A DNA stretch of 11,343 bases, taken from Thiotrichaceae bacterium (GTDB taxonomy: Bacteria; Pseudomonadota; Gammaproteobacteria; Thiotrichales; Thiotrichaceae). Location: positions 1 to 11,343 of the forward strand of contig JANTHA010000043.1 in assembly GCA_024762625.1 (NCBI GenBank), given 5' to 3'. The stretch's first letter is position 1, and each line of letters begins with the position of its first letter. Below, piece by piece: positions 6,781 to 11,343 of this stretch. The translations under genes and the position numbers were made by a program. The notes beneath the pieces are model-generated. The model was not told where the DNA came from and searched no databases. It saw only the letters and a program-made list of their open reading frames with translations.

Positions 6781-7911
6781 TTACACTTCCCTATTATACC
6801 CTTTTTTTCGCCTGCGCAGTCCCATAATCAAACCAAACGCAGTCATTAATGTTACCAGAGAGGTGCCGCCATAGCTAACTAAGGGTAAAGGGACGCCAAC
6901 CACGGGTAGAATTCCGCTAACCATGCCTGTATTGACCAGCAGGTAGATAAAGAAAGTCAGACTCAGGCTGCCTCCCAGTAGTCGCGCAAATGTATCTTCG
7001 CCTTTTGTCGCCAGATATAAACCCCGCCAGATGATGAAAATATAAAGAGAGAGTAGAATAAGAATGCCAAGCAAACCGAATTCTTCGCCAAACACGGCAA
7101 AAATAAAGTCGGTGTGCCGTTCGGGTAAAAAATCAAGTCGTGACTGGTCGCCATTTAGCCATCCTTTTCCATACACGCCGCCGGAGCCCAGGGCGATAGT
7201 CGACTGGATAATGTGATATCCAGAGCCAAGTCTGTCGGCGCCAGGGTCAAATAAAGTCAATACCCGTTGTCGTTGATATTCATGCATGCCAAAGAAAAAC
7301 ACCAGCGGCGCAGCAATGGCAACGGCTATAACTGTGGCGGCAAGCCATTTCCAGGATAGACCTGCAAAGTAAATGACAAAAAAACCTGCGCTGCCAACCA
7401 ATAAGGCGGTGCCAAGATCAGGTTGTTTTACGATGAGTCCCATGGGGATAACAACAATGATCGAGGCGATGAAAACGTCTTTAAATTTCGGGGGAAGGTG
7501 TTTTTTCGATAAATAACTGGCGACCATCATGGGAACTGCCAGTTTCATGATTTCCGAGGGCTGAAAGCGCAGGCTACCGATTTCCAGCCAGCGTTGCGCG
7601 CCTTTTCCTATGTGGCCCTGAATGAGCACCAGAATGAGCACCACAACGCCAAAACCATAAATCCAGATAGACCAGCGATTGAGAAGGTTTCCTGGTATCT
7701 GACTGGCGATAAGCATCATGGTGGTCGCCAGCGCAAGATGAATCAGGTGATTATTCATCATTCTTTCATTTTCACCCGTGGCGCTAAAGAGCGTCAGGCT
7801 GCCGAGTACGATTAACATGATCAAGGTGACAACCATGACCAGATCAATGGAGGATAGCCAGCGCAGGATGATTGCAAGAATACTGGTTGTGTGATGCGGG
7901 CGGCTGTTCAT
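6781..7911 (-). CDS. rodA: Rod-shape peptidoglycan glycosyltransferase RodA (SEDS family)
   Basis: Polymerises lipid II into glycan strands in the inner membrane as the partner of PBP2 in the elongasome. The 376 residues contain about ten predicted membrane segments (for example 24-43, 56-70, 83-98, 147-161, 168-183, 191-206, 283-298, 313-328). SEDS family motifs are RFQPSEIMKL (115-124), KQPDLGTAL (162-170), GSGGVYGKGWLNGDQ (242-256), LPERHTDFIFAVFGEE (262-277), whose Asp268 corresponds to the catalytic aspartate, and LPLVSYGGTS (342-351). The ATG is preceded by AGGA at a good distance and lies 12 bp after the mrdA stop, so the two are surely cotranscribed. Also known as mrdB. Nothing odd in the sequence. 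Confidence 0.97.
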   Translation of the reverse strand: MNSRPHHTTSILAIILRWLSSIDLVMVVTLIMLIVLGSLTLFSATGENERMMNNHLIHLALATTMMLIASQIPGNLLNRWSIWIYGFGVVVLILVLIQGHIGKGAQRWLEIGSLRFQPSEIMKLAVPMMVASYLSKKHLPPKFKDVFIASIIVVIPMGLIVKQPDLGTALLVGSAGFFVIYFAGLSWKWLAATVIAVAIAAPLVFFFGMHEYQRQRVLTLFDPGADRLGSGYHIIQSTIALGSGGVYGKGWLNGDQSRLDFLPERHTDFIFAVFGEEFGLLGILILLSLYIFIIWRGLYLATKGEDTFARLLGGSLSLTFFIYLLVNTGMVSGILPVVGVPLPLVSYGGTSLVTLMTAFGLIMGLRRRKKGYNREV

Positions 7912-7923
7912 TATTATCCTGAT

Positions 7924-9900
7924 TTATCCTCTTTTTTTCTTTTTAGGCGGTTTATTTGGTTGTTTTTTGTTATTTTTACTGGCGGGTTTGTTTCCTTTTT
8001 TTGCCTGTAGTTTTGCTTCTTTTGCTTCTTCTTCCTCTTTTATTTTCTTTTTTTCTTCGTCGCTCAGTAAGTAGGTGTCCAGTAGAATACGCGCCATGGG
8101 CGCCGCTACCTTGCTGCCGCCGCCAGCGTTTTCGGCAATAATTGCAAGGGCGATAGTCGGTTTATCAACTGGAGCAAATGCCACAAAGAGGGAATGGTCA
8201 TGTAGTTTTTTGTCCAGTTTATGCGCATTGTAGGTTTTATTCTGTGCGATGCCGAAAACCTGCGCCGTGCCGGTTTTCCCCGCAAAACGGTATTTAGCGC
8301 CTGCGCCAGCCCTCCGGGCTGTGCCATGAGGACCATGCACAACATTGGTCATGCCTCGAATCACGTCATCCCAGAACCTTGGTTTGCTTACGCCGATGGT
8401 TTCCAATCGCCATATTGATAATAGTTTTTCCGGCAGGTTGCGAGATATGCGGGTCGAGCGCAACAAATGAGGTTTTATCCCGTGACCTTTTGTAGCGAGA
8501 ATGGCAGTAGCCTGAGCCAGTTGTAACGGCGTTGCAGTAAAAAAGCCTTGGCCGATACCGACATTGACGGTGTCGCCGGGATACCAGAATTTGTTGAATC
8601 GCTTTCTTTTCCATTCAGGCGACGGCATAACGCCGCTTCGTTCGTGAGGCAGATCAATACCCGTTTTGTGACCAAATCCAAAACGCTGCATGGCGCTGGA
8701 ATAACGTTTGATGCCCATGCGAAATGCCAGGTCATAAAAATAAACATCACAGGATTGATAAATGGCCCGATTAAGGCTGACATGACCATGCCCGGATTTT
8801 TTCCAGCAGCGAAAGCGATGACGATTGCCCGGAATTTGGAAAAAACCTTTTGCATAAATGCTGCTGCTGGGTGTGACAACGCCCGCATTCAGACCTGCCA
8901 GGGCGGCCATGGGTTTAATTGTGGAGCCGGGCGGATAGGCGCCCTGGATAGCGCGATTATATAGGGGGCGGTCGGGGTTATCGCGTAAAGCATTGTAGTT
9001 TGCATAAGAGATCCCGTTAATGAATAGATTGGGGTCATAGGTTGGAACGCTCACCATGGCGAGCACCTCGCCATTGCGGGGGTCAATAGCAACCATGGCG
9101 CCGTTATATTCTTTAAGTAGCTCTTCCGCTTTTAACTGGAGTTCCAGGTCAATGGTGAGAAAAAGGTCTTCACCGGCAATCGGTGATTTTTCATCCAGAA
9201 CCAGTTGTGGCTTTCCATGAGCATCGACTTCGGTGAGTTCATAGCCTGCCTTGCCATGCAGGCGGGATTCATACTGCTTTTCAATCCCTGATTTTCCAAT
9301 GTGGGTGGTGCCTGCATATTCATCTTTATCAAGTCTTTTTAGATCTCTCTTGTCGATACGGCCAACATAGCCAATAACATGACTGGCTACCGAGCCAAGC
9401 GGGTAATTTCGCTCGGTGCGCACGCTAATGCGAAAGCCTGGGAAACGGGAGCGGTTTACTGAAAAGATGGCGATTTCCTTTTCGCTGAGATTTTTCCGTA
9501 AAATGACCGGCAGAAAACGACTATTGACGCGCAATTTCTGCTTGAATTTATTTACATCCTGTGAGGTGATGGGTAATAGTTGCATCAGACGTTTCAGTGA
9601 GCCATCCATGTCGGCAACGTCGTCGCGTACAGCTTCAAGCACATACTCAACGTGGTTGTCGGCCAGCACAACGCCATTCCTGTCATAAATCAATCCGCGT
9701 GGAGGCGGTACGGGTATGCGCTTTTGATAATTCTGTTTTGATAATTCAGTGTAATGTTCATGGTTGTTGACCTGCAGGTAGACAAGTCGAAACACGACCA
9801 GTGATAATGCAATGAACACAAATACCGCGGCCACAATGGCGCGCGAGCGGAACAGGCGATATTCTTCTCGTTCACTTTTTACGGTTACGCGTTTTTCCAT
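7924..9900 (-). CDS. mrdA: Penicillin-binding protein 2 (class B transpeptidase of elongation)
   Basis: Cross-links new side-wall peptidoglycan in the periplasm and activates RodA. The 658 residues comprise a short cytoplasmic tail, one membrane anchor (about 21-43), the class B dimerisation/pedestal region starting near PPPRGLIYDRNG (66-76), and the transpeptidase domain with STIK (326-329, catalytic Ser326), SCD (383-385) and KTG (542-544). NPDRPLYNRAIQGAYPPGS is typical of PBP2. Cys365, His371, His373 and Cys384 lie close together and might form a metal site, as reported for some PBP2 enzymes; that is inference. The last 45 residues or so (614-658) are a Lys/Glu- then Lys/Pro-rich tail, longer and more basic than in E. 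coli PBP2. The ATG at 9898-9900 has no clear ribosome site, but the length and N-terminus fit. First gene of the cluster. Confidence 0.97.
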   Translation of the reverse strand: MEKRVTVKSEREEYRLFRSRAIVAAVFVFIALSLVVFRLVYLQVNNHEHYTELSKQNYQKRIPVPPPRGLIYDRNGVVLADNHVEYVLEAVRDDVADMDGSLKRLMQLLPITSQDVNKFKQKLRVNSRFLPVILRKNLSEKEIAIFSVNRSRFPGFRISVRTERNYPLGSVASHVIGYVGRIDKRDLKRLDKDEYAGTTHIGKSGIEKQYESRLHGKAGYELTEVDAHGKPQLVLDEKSPIAGEDLFLTIDLELQLKAEELLKEYNGAMVAIDPRNGEVLAMVSVPTYDPNLFINGISYANYNALRDNPDRPLYNRAIQGAYPPGSTIKPMAALAGLNAGVVTPSSSIYAKGFFQIPGNRHRFRCWKKSGHGHVSLNRAIYQSCDVYFYDLAFRMGIKRYSSAMQRFGFGHKTGIDLPHERSGVMPSPEWKRKRFNKFWYPGDTVNVGIGQGFFTATPLQLAQATAILATKGHGIKPHLLRSTRISRNLPEKLLSIWRLETIGVSKPRFWDDVIRGMTNVVHGPHGTARRAGAGAKYRFAGKTGTAQVFGIAQNKTYNAHKLDKKLHDHSLFVAFAPVDKPTIALAIIAENAGGGSKVAAPMARILLDTYLLSDEEKKKIKEEEEAKEAKLQAKKGNKPASKNNKKQPNKPPKKKKRG

Positions 9901-9952
9901 TTAAAACGTAGTGTTAGCCCAGCGATTTGCTATAGGGAATCTGTTAATTGTC

Positions 9953-9979
9953 TTTTTCCAGGATATAGTGCTGGAAAAA
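9953..9979 (-). promoter_or_regulatory. Perfect inverted repeat overlapping a possible mrdA promoter
   Basis: TTTTTCCAG (9953-9961) and CTGGAAAAA (9971-9979) are exact reverse complements around a 9-base spacer, centred about 65 bases upstream of the mrdA ATG. On the minus strand the spacer contains TATATC (9962-9967; 4 of 6 to the -10 consensus), with TTGCAG (9985-9990) 17 bases further upstream as a weak -35. The repeat could be an operator straddling the -10, or a hairpin in the 5' leader of an mRNA that starts further upstream. The promoter match is weak; the inverted repeat itself is certain. Confidence 0.35.
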
Positions 9980-10120
9980 TTTCTCTGCAAGTTTTTCTGC
10001 ACTGCTTTACCTGCTGTAATCATATGGTAGCGCGAATTATGTGTTTTTAATCACGCCGCGCTTTTTGCATTTTACTCAGATGACAATCCTGATTAATAGA
10101 GGTTCCCTAAAGGTGAAATA

Positions 10121-10228
10121 ATGTTGGTTAAGCCCAGCAGGATGAAATTTAAACTTTGGTTTGTTCATCATGATTTGCACATTTACTTGCGCTTATTTGC
10201 GCTTATTTGCGCTTCAAAATTATATTAA
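10121..10228 (+). CDS. Possible 35-residue small protein (weak)
   Basis: ATG at 10121 preceded by AAGGTG at a good spacing, open for 35 codons to TAA at 10226-10228. The peptide is mixed basic at the N-terminus (MLVKPSRMKFK) and hydrophobic later (LRLFALICASKLY), and its second half is encoded across the 10-bp tandem repeat. I do not recognise it. It could be a leader peptide for the downstream kinase gene, but an open frame of this size can occur by chance. Confidence 0.2.
   Translation: MLVKPSRMKFKLWFVHHDLHIYLRLFALICASKLY
10187..10214. repeat. 10-bp tandem repeat upstream of the adenylate kinase gene
   Basis: TTGCGCTTAT occurs at 10187-10196 and 10197-10206, followed by an 8-base partial copy at 10207-10214. 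It sits about 155 bases before the kinase start. It may be a slippage product or a repeated protein-binding site. Confidence 0.9.
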
Positions 10229-10368
10229 CTTTCACATCAATTTGAGTATTCGTGAATGTATCAAAATCAGCTGCAAGCCTGTTATTATACATCATCAGAA
10301 AGCATCGTTGTTTGCTTTTATGGGTTTCTATGAGTTTCCCATCAATTTTCAAGGATGAACCATATAAA

Positions 10369-11049
10369 ATGCGAATCATATTATTGGGCGCACCGGGTTC
10401 CGGTAAAGGAACACAGGCGCAACGCTTGGCGGAGATCTATAAAATTCCTCATATTTCCATGGGTGATTTGTTGCGCGAGATAGCTTCAGGGCATTCTTCA
10501 CTTGATATTCAGCCTGGGGAGGCGTCAGAACTATCTGAAATAAAGGATGCAATGCAACGAGGCGACTTGTTGTCTGATGAAACGGTATTCAAAATAATCA
10601 GCTTACGTCTGAATCAAGCTGATGTTGAAAATGGATTTATTCTTGATGGATTTCCAAGGAATATTGATCAGGCCAGGTTTCTGGATGACTGGCTGGCTAG
10701 CCGGAATAAACCATTGGACGCAGTCATTTTTATTGATGTTGATTTCGATGTGCTGCTTAAACGCATTTCTGGCAGGATGATCTGTGAGCAATGCGGCAGG
10801 GTTTATAATATTTACACCTCACCTCCCAAACAACCGGGTATTTGCGATGTCTGTCATGGCAGGCTTTATCATCGTGAAGATGATAATGAAGAAACCGTAA
10901 AAAAACGCCTTCAGGTTTATAATAAAAATACCCGGCCCCTTATCGACTATTATGACCAGAAAGGGTTGTTGCGGCGCGTCAATGGCGTGGGCGATATTGA
11001 TAGCGTCGCCAACGCTATTAGGGCGGAACTGGAAAGAAAGCAAAGCTGA
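10369..11049 (+). CDS. adk: Adenylate kinase family protein with zinc lid
   Basis: Predicted to catalyse ATP + AMP = 2 ADP in the cytoplasm. I chose the ATG at 10369 because the canonical N-terminus (MRIILLGAPGSGKGTQ) begins there; AAGGA lies about 13 bases upstream, a longish spacing. In the 226 residues: P-loop GAPGSGKGT (7-15), ISMGDLLR (29-36), GFILDGFPRN (89-98), LID domain from GRMICEQCGRVYN (135-147) and DDNEETVKKRL (171-181). The LID has four cysteines in C-x2-C-x16-C-x2-C (139, 142, 159, 162), the zinc-binding form common in Gram-positives and uncommon in E. coli-type enzymes. The usual Thr of ISTGD is Met31, and about ten extra residues lie after SGHSS (40-44) in the AMP-binding region. 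It could be a second nucleoside-monophosphate kinase rather than the sole Adk. Transcribed away from mrdA. Confidence 0.88.
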   Translation: MRIILLGAPGSGKGTQAQRLAEIYKIPHISMGDLLREIASGHSSLDIQPGEASELSEIKDAMQRGDLLSDETVFKIISLRLNQADVENGFILDGFPRNIDQARFLDDWLASRNKPLDAVIFIDVDFDVLLKRISGRMICEQCGRVYNIYTSPPKQPGICDVCHGRLYHREDDNEETVKKRLQVYNKNTRPLIDYYDQKGLLRRVNGVGDIDSVANAIRAELERKQS

Positions 11050-11129
11050 ATAGGGCTGAATAAAAAAGCTGAAAAAATTGAAGCATAAAGTGAAAAAAGA
11101 CTTCTTTTAATACAGAGGATAGAAATTAC

Positions 11130-11343
11130 ATGAGTTTGATGACTGAGCAATTGCTTAAAGCGGGTCTTGTAACAGAAGAACAGGTTCAAAAAGCAAATAA
11201 AAAAACCAATAACAAACAAAAAGCACGGTCTGCCGCGAAACATGGAAATAGGCAAAAGCCAGCCAATAAACAACATGGCAATAAAAACAAACAGCGCAAA
11301 AAGACTGTCAACCAGGAAAAATCAGACCTTGAGACCTTCTATC
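11130..11343 (+). CDS. DUF2058 (YaiL-like) protein, N-terminal part, cut by window end
   Basis: Open frame from ATG at 11130, with AGAGGA about ten bases upstream, to the window end (71 residues); an ATG three codons in is an alternative start. The opening TEQLLKAGLVTEEQVQKANK closely resembles the N-terminus of E. coli YaiL (LQEQLLKAGLVTSKKAAK), the DUF2058 family, described as nucleic-acid-associated proteins of unclear role. What follows (24-64) is very basic and rich in Lys, Asn, Gln and Ala (for example NKQKARSAAKHGNRQK), probably disordered and suited to binding RNA or DNA. The C-terminal domain is outside the window, so the assignment rests on the N-terminal motif only. It lies 80 bp after the kinase gene with no obvious terminator between, so cotranscription is possible. 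Confidence 0.7.
   Translation, partial: MSLMTEQLLKAGLVTEEQVQKANKKTNNKQKARSAAKHGNRQKPANKQHGNKNKQRKKTVNQEKSDLETFY

Larger units (their letters stand above)
9901..10368. other. Divergent intergenic region between mrdA and the adenylate kinase gene
   Basis: 468 bp with no confident gene. Toward mrdA it holds a 9-bp perfect inverted repeat (9953-9979). Further right is a 6-bp stem AGCGCG/CGCGCT (10029-10034 with 10057-10062, 22-base loop) followed by TTTT, facing the plus strand with no plus-strand gene upstream of it. Then come a 35-codon open frame with a ribosome-site-like sequence (10121-10228), a 10-bp tandem repeat (10187-10214) and a -10-like TATTAT (10283-10288) about 80 bases before the kinase start, without a good -35 partner. 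Confidence 0.6.

Noticed and set aside
8475..8964. Open frames of about 137 codons on both strands inside mrdA
   Set aside because: The mrdA frame contains all transpeptidase motifs across this span, so the others are chance frames.
10029..10062. Stem AGCGCG/CGCGCT followed by TTTT, terminator-like on the plus strand
   Set aside because: Short stem with a 22-base loop, and no plus-strand gene ends upstream of it; listed only as intergenic content.
10161..10358. 65-codon plus-strand frame before the kinase gene
   Set aside because: No ribosome site, low-complexity composition, and it overlaps repeats and the likely kinase leader.
10252..10368. Upstream extension of the adenylate kinase frame by 39 codons
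   Set aside because: The family N-terminus starts exactly at the ATG at 10369; the extra residues have no similarity to the family.
11050..11129. Repeated GCTGAA and AAAAGA-CT-TCTTTT hairpin after the kinase gene
   Set aside because: Very AT-rich short stem, not a credible terminator; repeats are only six bases.

Overview
The window looks like chromosome from a Gram-negative proteobacterium, most likely a gammaproteobacterium, although a betaproteobacterium is not excluded. Evidence for this is the two predicted outer-membrane lipoproteins and the gene order PBP2 - RodA - lytic transglycosylase - SPOR lipoprotein - D,D-carboxypeptidase - DUF493 - LipB, which is the conserved elongasome/lipoate cluster of these groups. 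I cannot name the genus.

Left edge (1-540): the 3' end of an unrecognised AT-rich gene (about 29% G+C by hand count over 61-405, against about half in two hand-counted lines of the next gene). Four bases after its stop codon begins a 131-bp imperfect palindrome (409-539) that resembles an integron attC site of the long, Vibrio-repeat type. I read this as the last, decayed cassette junction of an integron array lying to the left. This is the most unusual part of the window.

Centre (785-9900, all minus strand): eight genes, read right to left. mrdA (PBP2) and rodA build side-wall peptidoglycan. mltB and dacA trim it. A short SPOR-domain lipoprotein sits where RlpA is usually found. A DUF493 gene and lipB (octanoyltransferase) follow, and then a 599-residue secreted protein of unknown function where lipA might be expected. 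Short gaps (12-50 bp) suggest cotranscription of most of the cluster. Larger gaps occur before the SPOR gene (120 bp) and before the 599-residue protein (71 bp), and the latter contains a possible promoter. rsfS-rlmH, which precede mrdA in E. coli, are absent here.

Right side (9901-11343, plus strand): a 468-bp divergent intergenic region with a strong inverted repeat near mrdA and a 10-bp tandem repeat, then an adenylate-kinase-family gene with a four-cysteine zinc lid and an insertion in its AMP-binding region, then the start of a DUF2058 (YaiL-like) gene cut by the window end.

Three separate short tandem duplications (18 bp x3, 12 bp x2, 10 bp x2.8) occur in this one locus. Most of the window is ordinary cell-envelope housekeeping. 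I see no clear new multigene system, but the cassette junction, the expanded signal-peptide repeat and the unknown 599-residue protein deserve checking.
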